Positions 44,201 through 56,225 of a stretch of 64,000 nt of DNA are shown piece after piece. The notes under the pieces were generated by a model. The model was not told the origin of the DNA, searched no databases, and worked only from the letters and a program-made list of their open reading frames with translations. The translations under genes and the position numbers were made by a program. How positions within the stretch are numbered: the stretch's first letter is position 1; the number at the start of each line of letters is the position of its first letter. Origin of the DNA: Earliella scabrosa (lineage: Eukaryota; Basidiomycota; Agaricomycetes; Polyporales; Polyporaceae); NCBI GenBank assembly GCA_022605405.1, contig JABYQQ010000003.1, positions 2,604,001 through 2,668,000 of the forward strand, given 5' to 3'.

Positions 44201-47200
44201 ATCATCGGGTCTTCCCAGTGCTCCTCCGGTGTGCATAGGGAGAGATACTCCCACAACCCCTCAAGGATGCATTCGACCGCTCGCACCGTCGACGCTTGAC
44301 TTTGATCGCGAATGAGCAGTTGGATAGCTCCTAGTCGGTCGCCATCTGCAAGATGACAGTCGGCGGCCTCGGCGAAGCGTCCGAGTTGTTCGAGGAGGGT
44401 GGATCGAGGCGCATCGAGGCCATAGTCGTCCATGTACTCGAGTGCTGCATTGTCGTCCTCGAAGAGTTGTCTGGCGCTCCTGCATGTGTCACCGCCAGGC
44501 TCAATATAACGTGCGGGAAAAGATAATAGCCACGCACTCAAGCTTGTTCTCTCGGATATAGTGCAGACGCGACACCTCGACGATACTCTGGGCCACCTCC
44601 GGATGAACGTCCTCCTTGTGCGCCTTGATGATCTCGACGGCATCGTCGAAGCCTCGACCACCGGCCTTGCGGTAGTGCTGCGCGGCAAGGGTATACTCCT
44701 CGGCAGCACGATACGCGGCACCTGCCTTGCGGTCATCTCCGCTACGCACGTAGCACTCCGCTGCGATCCGATAGTACACGCGTCGTTCAGACTGCTCCGC
44801 ACGAGCAACCGCCATGAACTGTTTAGCTGCCTCAGCAAACGCGGTGGCTTGAGAAGGACCAGTGCCGGCTCTCGGGTTCACAGGTGCGGAGAAAGCTTGT
44901 TCACGAAGGTGGTATGCAAGGGCAATATCGCGTTCATGTTGCAAGCCAGCGCGCTCGAAGCCCAGCATGGCCTCTGAGTAGATGCGCCTGCTGAACAAGG
45001 AACGGGCTGCGTCTTCCCACTCTTCCTTGTCCGATGCCACCGCAAGCTTTGGTACGGGTGCACCAGGAATATGGATGTTGATGAGCCCCTTGGCTGTCCA
45101 AAGCATCTGATCATGATGAGCAACAGACGGTTAAATTGTTCACGAACACATCGGCAACGCACTCGTAGAGGTTCGGCGTTCTGGGAGCAGTCCACAATCC
45201 AAAGGTTCATCCGTGCTCGCGTGATCGCGACATAGAGATGTTTGAGCTATTCGGGGGGTCAGATCTATACCTAGTAGGATTAAAGGCACACGCACCTCTC
45301 GACAGATCCCGTTGTATCGGGCGTTGTCGAAGCTCGGTGCCCTTTGACCCTCGACCACATTCAGGAGTACACGCCACTCGCAGTAATCCACCGTGGAGTC
45401 TTCGAACGGGTTGTACAGTAAAACCTATGTTGACTCGATGTTCAGTCTGCGATGGAGTGTGAGGTCGCTTATAACGTACGTCATCGAACTCCGATCCTTT
45501 GCTCTCGTAGATCGTCCTGAGACAATACCGCAATTACTAATGGACACACCGTCGAGGATACGATGAAAGAACTCACAGAATACGACCGATGGCGCCAAAC
45601 TCCGCACGCAACCGCTTCCGAGTGGCATCGTTCCGAACCAAGATACCTTGAAGGATATGAGAGACGACTACTAAGGTACCCAGGGAATCAAACAGACTGA
45701 CATTGGTGGGCCCCATACTCGATTGAAGTTCCGTCGCTATACGAAGTGAGACAACCTCCAATGACATAAGAGCATGAAGAGATACTCACGAATTTTTGAA
45801 AAGCGCTATGTGGAGCTCCGCAGCATCGCCATCAGCGAAGAACAAGGGCTTCTCTCCGGCTGTCATACCCTGTTCCTGAGGGAGGGAGTCGATGGAACTC
45901 GACCAGTACTTCCCGATGATCTCAACGAGCGAGTATGCGCAGTCGACGATGCCCGCATGCGAGCGGTAATTGGTCGTGAGATAGAAGGTCTCGCATTGTT
46001 CCCGCTTGGCGGTTAGAGATCCTGATTCGCTCTACCAGATGAGATCGCCTGACGAGTGAGCAGTAGGGGTATGTAGGCGCGCGAATATGCGTACCTCTTT
46101 GATGTGGTACATGAACGCCTTGAGATCCTTGAAACGGAACGCACTTCCAGCGGAGATAGTTTGGGCAGTGTCACCTGCCCAGAAGAGCCCGTGTGGATTT
46201 GGACAGAGATTGCGTAGCACTGCGTATGGCGGATTAGTTGATCAACACACTTGTACACAGTACGGGACGATTGATACCGCGGGTGTCGATGAGCAGATTG
46301 TCCTGCACCTCGTCCACGTATCTGCAGGTATGTTGAGTCACAGGTGTCGCACAATCATACAGACGTCTTACACGAAATTGAGCGTTTTTCCTGGCGCACC
46401 TGCGATCTCCATGCACTTGATGAGCATTCTCGATCTGATCTCTCCGAGTCGTAAGCCACCGTGTCTCACGCACGTACAGTAAAGTGAACTGACCTATCTG
46501 CAGCGTCATACTGCCTGTTTCCCCTTTTCATCCTGGTGTAGTGCTGGAAGAGATCATAGATATTCTCCCGCTGCGCCGGAGATGTTGATTGCGTGCGGCG
46601 GACGACCTTGTATTCCTCAGCAGTGTGATCTACATAGCCACAGTACGTTCCCCTGTCGAGACAGCCGTCCTCGCGGTTGAGCGCTTCCTCCGAGCCCTTG
46701 ATGACACCTGGAGTCAAGCAAATGATGAGCACTGAATCGAACGTCGTATTCATTCGGAAGTCTTCGTCACCTAGGAACTCGCTGAAGACGAGCTCGGGGT
46801 CTATATTCACATGTGAGACAACTACACATGAATAACTTGCTGTGCACATACTGAGACCCTTCTTGAGAGACCCGGGGAAGTGCGCCCAGTAGGTGGCCCG
46901 GAAGGTGCCGAAGTCAACAAAATCGAAGCGCCGATCTCGTTTGTACAGCGCCCTAGAGCTGTCGGACGAGGGCGCTCGGAGCTGCAGGATGTCTTGTAGG
47001 AGGGCGGCATGCGCGCTGCTTGTCCGGTTGGCGTCGACGAGGTGTCGATATTCTGCCTCAAGAAGACGGCAGAGCTGACAAGAGTATGAGATCATGTGGC
47101 ACCACATGAAAGATGCGGGACCTACATGGTCATAGGTGAGAAACATAGGAAAGTCGCTGTCCTTTAGCTCGCCGTAGCGTCTCGGGAGGGTGCCATTCCA

Positions 47201-49748
47201 ATCAACGTGGATCTCCTCATCCTCGTTGACCATTCGCGAGCTCAACGCATCTGCCCGCTTCGTTTGGCTCGTGGCGGCGATCATCCTGAGCTCCTTGGGG
47301 GACAGACCCGCGGTCGCGAATGCCTGCGTGAGGCGCGCGAAGTATTCCTGGACGTTTCGTGCAAGTACTTGAGATTGCGTCACGAACAACTGCCGCGGCT
47401 TCGCCGTTGACGCCTGGAAAAACTCTGCCCAAGAACGCTCCTTGGCTAGCATCTTGAAGAGCATGGTCGTCGTTTTTCTGGCTCGGAGTGTGGGTAATGC
47501 AAATAGCGAAGGAAGTGAAGCATGATACGCACCCGGTACCACTCCTGCCAATCACGAAGCACGAAGATTGGTGCGCCATGATCTCTTGTTCTTTCGCGCT
47601 GCAGAGTATTGATTTGATAATGGTTTCAACGAAGATGCCGGGCGAACATCACTCACGATAGGTCGAAGACGTGCGCAACATCGATGTCCGCCAAGATATC
47701 TATGACGTCCAAGACAATGAGCTATAGTATCGACAAGGTGTACGAACCTCAGGCTCTTACTGTTGAGGTACTCCTGCGTACCGAACCAATTCAGATCACA
47801 CCACATATACAGGCATTTGGCTGGAGCTCACCTGGGAGAATGTGACAAACTTCTCCAAACTGGACAAGGGGTGCAAACGTAAGTCTCGACGTACGTTATT
47901 AATCTAAGTATGTCAGTTGCTTACACAAGCATAGTATGCAGCTACAACCAGACATCAGCGCTGCACCTGCGTCGCACCCACCACTGCAGACCTACCTCCT
48001 CCTTGTCCTCCTTCCTCAGGCTGGAATGTGACGACGAGGACCGCTCAACCTGCTGCTGCTCTTCCGACATGGGAAGAAACTCTGCTGGAAGCACGGCGTG
48101 ATCTCTTGTTGTGACCTTGTTGCGGCGCAGGCATCTGTCAGAGAAGAGGAGTATGAGGCAACGTACCAAACCTGTCAGGCAGCCCATCGCTCACCTCTTC
48201 CTATACTCTGCCCCCTTCGAGCCGAGCTCCTTGCTCATGGCCGACCAGAATCTTCGGTCTATCTGCGCGTGAGTGTATATGCCGAATACCCGTAGCACTA
48301 GAGTCTACGTGAGCGTGCGGGGCACCGTCGTGAGAGCATAGGATGTTCAACCTTGTCGTTCAATCTGAGACGCAGTTCAGCAGAGTGCACGGCATTTCAA
48401 GAGCCACTAGAGTGACGTACCCGACTCTCGAAGTCAAGATCACAGTGAATATGGTACTGTGTGCGCGTCAACACAGCACACAGACGTCCACGCCGCCCAC
48501 GAGGCCGAGAGTCACGAGCTACTCACCAGGAGCCGAGAGTCCCGAGTCATCTTCGCTTCGTAGATGGGCACGTCGATGTCGCCTCCGATCAGGGGCTTGT
48601 GGTTGTCAAGCGTGAAATAGCCGTTCGAGAGCTGCTGCATCTTCTTGACGATGATGCCGAAGCGTTTAGCGTCTTCTTTGCGCGCGCGCCGCAGGTCTCT
48701 ACCCGCACGGGTCGAGATGGACAGTCGCCAGGGACCGAAGCCTTCGGCGTTGGCGAAGAATAACGAGAACTCGGGGGACTCTGAGAGTGATGCTTTCGGC
48801 TCCTCAACCGGTTGAGCTAGCAGACTTGGGCGAGCTGTCTCGTGTGGCACGCCTAGGCGAGGGAGGTAAGTTCGTTTGAAGTGAGCAATCGTGGCTTCAT
48901 CACGGAAAGCAATCAGGTATTCCTGCAGAGGAGCGGAGCACGATTCATGAATCCTACGACCGAACAAGGGAGAGAAGGAGGTTAACGCACCTGAAGAATG
49001 CCCAGCTGCTGCTCTATGATCTTTGCCACGAGCTGTGCAGCTTGCGGTTTTGATGTTGGGACTTGCTCGCCGTAATCGAGGATGGGCTTGACGTCCACGG
49101 AGTGGGCGCGACCAGACACAGTGGATCGTCTGCGTCTCTTCTCCGTCTTCTCGCGGCTCTTCGCGGCCCACCGCCCGTCAGATTGCTCGCCATGCTCCTC
49201 AGAGAGCGTTCCGCTAGCAAGCAAGCGAGATAGGACTTCGAGCGCGGAAGACGCAAGTTCGACGGAGCGACGACGACAAGTTTGAGACGACAACGGGTCG
49301 GGAAAAGACAGAGAGAATTGGTTCAAGACTTTGGACGTGAGAGAAGAGAGGAAGTCTTCGGCGGTGTTCGGTTTTCTTTCAAGTAGAGCAGACGAGAGAA
49401 GAGAGAAGCCATATTCTGACGAGACTGTGCACGAACGGGGTGAGCGACACTACTACCACACGACTCCGAGGGGGACGCACCACATAGTGTGAACTCGAGG
49501 AGACAAGGAACTGATGACACAATCGAAACGAACTCGTCTATATCCCCCGTGATCTCTGCGAGGAGATAGTCTGCATTGCTGACAGCGGCCTCGATGTCGG
49601 TCTCGGTCAGAAGGCTCGTCGTGTTAAACAGAGTCAGGAACTCCTGTCCGGCAGCCCGAGCCTTGGCGCGAGCCTTTTTCTCTTTGGATGGCCAAACTGG
49701 CGAAACGGGCGACGTAGGTGACAACGGGGAGTCGAGCGACACAGACAT
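41299..49748 (-). CDS. Large UvrD-like superfamily 1 helicase with helical repeats and CCCH zinc finger (TRANK1-like)
   Basis: ATG 49748 (MSVSLDSPLSPTSPVSP); some 25-30 exons, roughly 2,200 residues; stop TGA 41299-41301. Order: family-specific N-terminus (FFANAEGFGPWRLSIS; VLRVFGIYTHAQID); SF1 motif I GRSGTGKTT (about 47470-47535, split by one intron); DEVQD in VDEVQDNLLID (about 46290-46320); GLFWAGDTAQTISAG (about 46150-46200); NYRSHAGIVD (about 45950); motif V TIYESKGSEFDDV (about 45480-45520); motif VI LYVAITRAR (about 45220). Next come helical repeats (AAECYVRSGDDRKAGAAYRAAEEYTLAAQHYRKAG, TPR-like, about 44650-44770), a CX8CX5CX3H zinc finger (43525-43582), and a long helical C-terminus. 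The architecture suggests an ATP-driven nucleic-acid translocase that may bind RNA; substrate unknown. All inspected exon joins keep frame. Confidence 0.85.
43525..43582 (-). other. CCCH zinc-finger segment of the large helicase
   Basis: The residues read C-(8)-C-(5)-C-(3)-H, the canonical spacing of RNA-binding CCCH fingers (tristetraprolin/U2AF1 class), between CLQP upstream and VGPDEVASAY downstream. The truncated paralogue ends before this point and cannot have it. Confidence 0.75.
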
Positions 49749-50544
49749 AGCGATATTGCGAGTCTCGAGAGAGCTGGAGCTGAGTTGAGGTGGTTGAGGA
49801 CAACGAGTTGTGGACTCGCACTCGCGATGTCAATGGGGGAGAACAAAGGAAAGTGTCCCTAGCTGTCCTCAACCTCATGCCTGATAAGGTTCGCCGCGTG
49901 CTTGAGACACAAGGTTTCCCTACAAAGAAGCCGTGCATACTTCCCCAGCGATATTTGGGTCAGGAGTTACGGCATGTGGTTGGTCTGCGCGCCCGCATAG
50001 CCTCCAGAATCGTGAATTCTCACTACTTCTACTACTTGGTAGTACCTTCCGTTGCCTGTCCAACCTACCATTCTGGAGCCTCTGTCTGATGCTGCTGATT
50101 CGATGAACATCGAAGATGGCAAGTGAAGGAACTTATACACACCTGAACACTATCCACTGGAACAAGCTGGGAAGTCGGAGCAGCGCGCGCCCATTTCGAG
50201 GTTGTGCTGCGGTAATGAGCCAGAAGAAGTTCTGTCCGCCACGTGGGATATTATGAGGTCGACATCCAGACAACATTCTGAAACTTACAAGGACCTAGTT
50301 AGGGGGCTAGGTTTCATAGGGTTTCCTTCGGCACTTGGCAGCTGGGTGCATAGGGTGCAACAACTTCAACAAGCAGCAAGCTTGAACTTGGAGTTGAACT
50401 TGAAGTGGTTGAAGTGAGTCTTACATAAGCTGATGATCATCGAACCATTTGCGGTAAGCGGGTGTTTTTTGGAGGCGCCCGCAATCCTCATCGACCTGCT
50501 CCCGACCATTGCCATTCCGCTCAGCATCTCCCCATTTTTGTGTC
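49749..50544. other. Divergent intergenic region between helicase and DBP3-type gene
   Basis: Shared promoter space of two divergently transcribed genes. No gene supported; a frame of 99 codons (49790-50089) has no recognisable content. A short GAACTTGGAGTT-type direct repeat occurs around 50385-50410. Confidence 0.5.
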
Positions 50545-52824
50545 ATGACCGTCAACTACAGCTCAGGCGTAGAATCTACGCCAAAGGAGAAGAAATCCAA
50601 AGATAAACTCTCAAAGCGCGAGAAGAAGCAAGCCTCAGACCTAGGCGGTGTGTATGTCCAGAGCGTAAACAGTGTCTATCTTGCAGCTAAGGGCGCCACG
50701 CAGACGAAGGCAAGAAGAGGAAGAAAGAGAAGAAGCATAAGAAACATGCGGAAGAGGCTGCAGTTGAGCATGCAGAGGACGCGATGGTAGTCGATGCTCT
50801 AGGTGCGTTCCAACCCTGTACTCGGATGGCACGCATTCCAACACCCACGTCTGCCCTACTAGAACATACGGAGGAATGTGCAGAGAAGAAGTCGAAGAAG
50901 AAGCGCAAGCGCGAGGTGGAAGAGGACACTGCGGCCGCCTCCTCGTCCAAGAAGGAGAAGAAGAAGCGGAAGAGGGACTCAGACGGGCAGCCAGAACCTC
51001 CCGCAGACCACTCCCAACCCGACTCGGAGCCCGCGCAGGAGAAGAAGTCCAAGAAAGAGAAGAAGGACAAAAAGGACAAGAAGAAGAGCAAGGATGCGGT
51101 TAGCTCAGACTCTACCCCTTCAAGTGCGCCATCGTCTTCCAAAATTTCCCCGTCCTCCTCCGACATCGACGCCTTCCTCAAGAAAAACGAGATCACGCTC
51201 CACATACCCGACACAGGCTCTCCCGTCACCCCGATCCTCTCGTTCGCCCAGCTGGACATCCCCGAACAGCTCCGCGCGGCCTTCGACGGGTTCAAGGAGC
51301 CGACACCGATTCAAGCGTGCTCATGGCCGCCTGCGCTCGAAGGGCGGGATGTGGTCGGCATCGCCGAGACCGGAAGGTGAGTGTTCCTACATCCATCAAC
51401 CACCCCTCCCCTATACAAATCTATCCCGATAGCGGCAAAACGCTCGCGTTCGGTCTCCCAGCCCTCGTGCGCCTCCTCGCCAATCCCCCGGACAAGAAGA
51501 ACAAAGGCCCGACCGTGTCCGTCCTCGTCATGGCCCCGACGCGCGAGCTTGCGATCCAGACGCACGAGACGCTGGAGAAGCTCGGGGAGCCGTTCGGGAT
51601 CGCGAGCGTCGCGGTGTTTGGCGGGGTCGACAAGGGCCCGCAGATCAAGGCACTCAAGAACATGAACAAGGGTGGGAGGACGACGAGGATCGTCGTCGGC
51701 ACGCCTGGGCGGATATTAGATTTGGTGAACGAGGGCGCGTGCGATCTGAGCAGGTGCGTATTCCACTCGGACGAAACGCACGATCTGGACGTCTGACTCT
51801 GTTCAGGGTTTCGTATCTCGTGCTGGACGAGGCGGATCGGATGTTGGATAAAGGCTTCGAGAAAGATATCCGCGCCATTATCGGCCGGACGATTCAGGGT
51901 GCGGAGCGGCAGACGTTGATGTGTGCGTTGATCTTACGACTTTGCGAGACTCGTACGGGAGGCCCGGGGAGACTGATAGCCTGATAGTCAGCGCGACGTG
52001 GCCGGATGCTGTCCGGAGGCTCGCATCGACCTTCCAGCGGGATCCTGTGCGGGTCACAGTTGGGAGCGACGACCTCACTGCGAACAGCAGAGTAGAGCAA
52101 GTGGTTGAGGTGTTCGACGATGCGAGATCGAAAGAGTGCGTCCCCACATCATCCCGAACCGCATACGCAGCTCACACCAGCACAGTTCCCGACTGCTCGG
52201 GCACCTGCGGACGCTCATGCCCAAGAAGGCCAAGGGGTCGACAGACGCACGGATCCTCGTGTTCGCGCTGTACAAGAAGGAGGCCCAGCGCGTCGAGAGC
52301 ATGCTGCAGAGCAAGGGATTCTCCGTCGGCGGCCTGCACGGCGACATGTCGCAGTCCGCGCGGTTGGAGGCGCTGCAGAACTTCAAGACGGGCGCTACGA
52401 GCCTCCTGGTGGCGACCGACGTCGCAGCGCGGGGGCTGGACATCCCGGACGTCGCGGCGGTCATCAACTACACCTTCCCGCTCACCATCGAGGACTACAT
52501 CCACCGGATCGGGCGAACTGGTGCGTGTATATAGTTGGTTGCGTGCGGGGAACCGGGTGCTGACCGTGGTCGCGTGGTCGCGTGCGCGCGGGCGTAACAG
52601 GGCGGGGAGGGAAGAGCGGCAAGTCGATCACGTTCTTCACGGGGGACGCGCACGAGCGCGCGCTGGCGGGCGAGCTGGCGCGGGTGCTGAGGGAGAGCGG
52701 GTTCGAGGCGGAGGGGCTGAAGAAGTTCCCGATGACGGTGAAGAAGAAGACGCACAGCGCGTACGGCGCGTTCTTCCGCGACGACATCCCCGTGCCCAAG
52801 GCCGCCACGAAAATTACCTTCTGA
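50545..52824 (+). CDS. DBP3: DEAD-box ATP-dependent RNA helicase, DBP3-like
   Basis: Nucleolar RNA helicase expected to act in 60S ribosome biogenesis (pre-rRNA processing near site A3, known for yeast Dbp3). ATG 50545. The N-terminus is very rich in Lys ([18 protein letters not shown]), typical of DBP3. The helicase core has: Q motif [13 protein letters not shown]; motif I AETGSGKT split by an intron at 51377-51433; Ia PTRELA; TPGR; II DEAD in [16 protein letters not shown] in SATWP; then [15 protein letters not shown] and HRIGRTGR. The C-terminus ends [10 protein letters not shown], stop 52824. About 600 residues in seven or eight exons. Assignment to DBP3 rather than another DEAD-box paralogue rests on the Lys-rich leader and core sequence; reasonably sure. 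Confidence 0.88.
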
Positions 52825-53247
52825 GGTGAACCTGCGTAGATGCTTGTGTCTGTATGTTTCGCGTAGATATAGATGGGCTATCTCGGTGTTTGTGCTAGAG
52901 ATGTAGCGGGCGGATGGTGCGTCACTGTGGTAAGCGCGCTGTGGCTGTGAGTGCGTCAGAGCTGTAAGAGTCGACTGCCGCTGCCGCGAGCGGTCCTCAT
53001 CTCTCCTCCGCTCCCGACGCCCGTCCTCACTGCCGTCGACGGCGACGACCGCCCAACTGTCTCTGCTCGCTGTCTCAGACGCTGCGCTCGCTCGCCTAAC
53101 GCCTCTGACATCGCACTCGAGTGACTGTATTGCATTACGCAGCACCCGGGTTATATTGCCTCAGCTCGCCTGATCCACGCCGCCACCAGCCACGAGCCAG
53201 CACCCAGCACCCAGCACCCAGCACACCCACTCCGCGAGCAGCCCACG

Positions 53248-55493
53248 ATGATGGGCCTATTCAGCCAGGCGACGTCGAAGATGATGTACAAGCCACGCGG
53301 GGCAGACGAGGACAAGGTCCCGGACGACACCGAGCCGGACGACACCTCCATCCTGTCCGTCTCCCCCTCCTCGCATCATGCGCTACCTCTCCCCCGCTGA
53401 CCCCTGCGACGACGCTGACGACTGCAGGGACGAGAATGAGGGCTCCATCATTGCATCGCTCATCTCGCAGCTCCGGTGAGTGTCCCCGCCACGCCCCCTG
53501 CCCCCTCCTCCCCGTGCTCCATGCACATGCGGCTGCCGCCACCCCCCGAACCACCGTCTGCACCTGGTGATTGTTCGAGCCCGAGCTGACGCGGTGGACG
53601 GTTTTGTGTGTGTGGCCAGGGTCGGCATGGATCTGCAGAAAGTGACGTTCCCGACGTTCGTCCTCGAGCCCCGCAGCATGCTCGAGCGCATCACCGACTT
53701 CATGTCCCATCCAGATCTCCTCTTCGGGCAAGTACCCTCTCTCTCATCTCTCCCAGATCGGTCCGTTCACACCCGCCGTGCTCCCTCTCCTTGTTGCCTC
53801 CCACCCCACGTCCGTGTTCTTGTCCTCGTGCCCCTTCCATCCCGACCGTGCCCTCCCACTCCATCCAGCGCGGAGAACTGCGACGACCCCGAAGAACGCT
53901 TCATCCGCGTGCTCCAGTACTACCTCGCCGGCTGGCACATCAAGCCCAAGGGCGTGAAGAAGCCGTACGTCTGCGCCCCCCGCACGTGTGTGGCTATCTG
54001 ACCTCTGACTGACGCTCGCACTCCTCCCCCTCCGCCCGTCCCCTTTGTGTACGTGTGCGCGCAGATACAACCCCATCCTCGGCGAGTTCTTCCGCTGCCG
54101 ATATGACTACCCCGATGGCTCGCGTGGATTCTACATCGCAGAGCAAGGTCAGTTCCCCCTCCCTTACTCTTCCTCTTCCATCCACCATCCACCATTTGCA
54201 CCCGGTGTCATGTCCGAGATATACACACCGAAGGCTCGCACCGACTTCCATCGAGCGTTACATTGTGGTTACTGATCTCCCACCCCTGGTCGTGCGCCTC
54301 GACAGTTTCTCACCACCCGCCCATATCCGCGTTCTATTACGTCTCGCCCGCGAACAAGGTCGCCGTCATCGGCGAGCTCCGGCCAAAGTCCAAGTTCCTG
54401 GGCAACTCCGTGTCGACCGTCATGGAGGGCGAGAACCGCGTGTACCTCCTCGGCCGTCCCGAAGACAAAGGTGCGCAGCCCTGCTCCGCGTACGTGTGGT
54501 TATCTAACGCACGACGCTGACCGATGCGCGATGACCCATCCGTCCTCCTCTCATGACATGCTGACGATGCACTACGCAATCGACCGACCCGACATACGCG
54601 TCTGACCTCTGCGCCCGACCGCATCACGTACGCCAGAGTACGTGATCTCGATGCCGAACATGTACGCGCGCGGGATCCTCTGGGGCAAGATGTTCCTCGA
54701 GCTCGGCGACTCGTGCATGGCCAAGAACGAGCAGACCGGCCACTATGCAGACATTCAGTTCAAGACCAAGGTGAGCCCGAGCCTGAGTCGCTAGGGAGTC
54801 GGCGCTAACGTTGCCTGAAAAGGGATACTTCTCCGGCACGTACAACGCCATTGCGGGCCGGATACGCCGGGGTAATACGGACATTGGCGAGGTGTCTGGC
54901 AAGTGGAGCGCGGTGATGGAGTTCAAGAGCTCGAGGGTGCGTCCTGCCCTCCTCTCTCTCGCGCGCGCCAGACGTACCTAACCTCGGTCCACTCGCCCCA
55001 TCTCCAATTCTCCCACACACATCCACCGCACCTCACACGCACGCAGGGCGAGAAGCGGGTGCTGTTCGACGCGCAGAAGGACGGGCAGAAGATCGCGCCA
55101 AAGTGGGTCGCGCCCGAGGACGAGCAAGAAGCAAACGAGTCGCGCCGGCTCTGGACGCGCCTCACGCGCGCGATCGTCGCCAAGGACATGGACGCCGCGA
55201 CCGAGGCCAAGACGGCGGTCGAGGAGTCGCAGCGCGAGGCGCGCCGCAGGATGGAGGAGCGCGGCGAGGTGCACGTCCCCCGCTTCTTCCACCTCAAGGA
55301 CGGCCGCTGGCTCCCCAAGATCTCGTGCGTGTCCCTCCCCTTTCCCCCTTGCCTCTCTTCCCTTCCTCATTCCATCTCGAGTTCATATGCGGTCGCTGAC
55401 GAGCTCTGTAGGCTGCCCAACGACCCACAAGAGGCGGTCGCGGCCGTAGAGAAGTTCATCTGGCCGACGCTCCCGCCATCGTACGCCCAGTGA
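53248..55493 (+). CDS. Oxysterol-binding protein, KES1/OSH4-like (ORD only)
   Basis: Lipid-transfer protein exchanging sterol and PI4P between membranes, by family knowledge. ATG 53248 (MMGLFSQATSKMMYKPRG). About ten exons with introns of 60-130 nt. The OSBP signature EQVSHHPP is formed across a splice junction (AEQ at about 54145; VSHHPPISAFYYVSP at about 54307). Other family segments: PEERFIRVLQYYLAGWHIKPKGVKKPYNPILGEFFRC, PNMYARGILWGKMFLELGD, and near the end RFFHLKDGRWLP. No PH domain or ankyrin repeats, so it is the short OSH4-type class (about 430 residues). Stop at 55491-55493. Confidence 0.93.
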
Positions 55494-56225
55494 CGCCCGC
55501 CCGCCGCCCGTGTGTTCGTGTAACGCTGCAGACTGCCGTAATGTATACATGTACAAGATACAAGACCTGCCCACCCCGCTCCTCTCCTCTCGTGCTCACC
55601 TTGCTTGCTACACTCGGTTCTCCCCCATCATCCCCCCAATATCTCACGCATGCGCAGACGAACGAGATCGCCAGACACACAGGGACCTAGGACCTCGGTC
55701 GCTTGAGACCCTCTCCACCTACATCCAGCCAGCCAGCCAGCCTAGGAGCGTACATATCCCAGATTAATGCAATATATTCCAGAGTGTACAACAGAACGGT
55801 GACGTGGGCGGGGGTTACTGCCTGCTACCTCGCGCCGCGCGACTGCTTCCGTTTTCCCTACTCCGCCGCGGCTAGGGAGGAATCACTGAACCAGGATGAG
55901 ACGAGAGAGGGAGGAAGCAAGCGAGACGAGGCGAGGCAGAGGTGACGTATGGTGGGTAAAGCTTTGAAGACGACTCGGAAGCAACAATGGTGGATGTACT
56001 GTATATAAGCGTGGTATAGAATGGAGGAGGAGGGGAGAGCACGACCGAGAAGCGAGATAGTTTTAGATACGATAGGAATGGGCAGAGACGACCGAGAGGA
56101 ACCAATGCATATGTGAGAGCAATCCGATGGTGATGATTGAAGAAAACGAAGGGGACGATGTTAGCGAGTGGTTGAGGAGACGGAGTCTCCTCGGAATGAA
56201 CGGATTACGGACAGTTTACCCTGCT
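55494..56225. other. Convergent intergenic region
   Basis: 3' ends of the OSBP-type gene (plus) and the coiled-coil gene (minus) face each other here. No gene seen. Confidence 0.6.
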
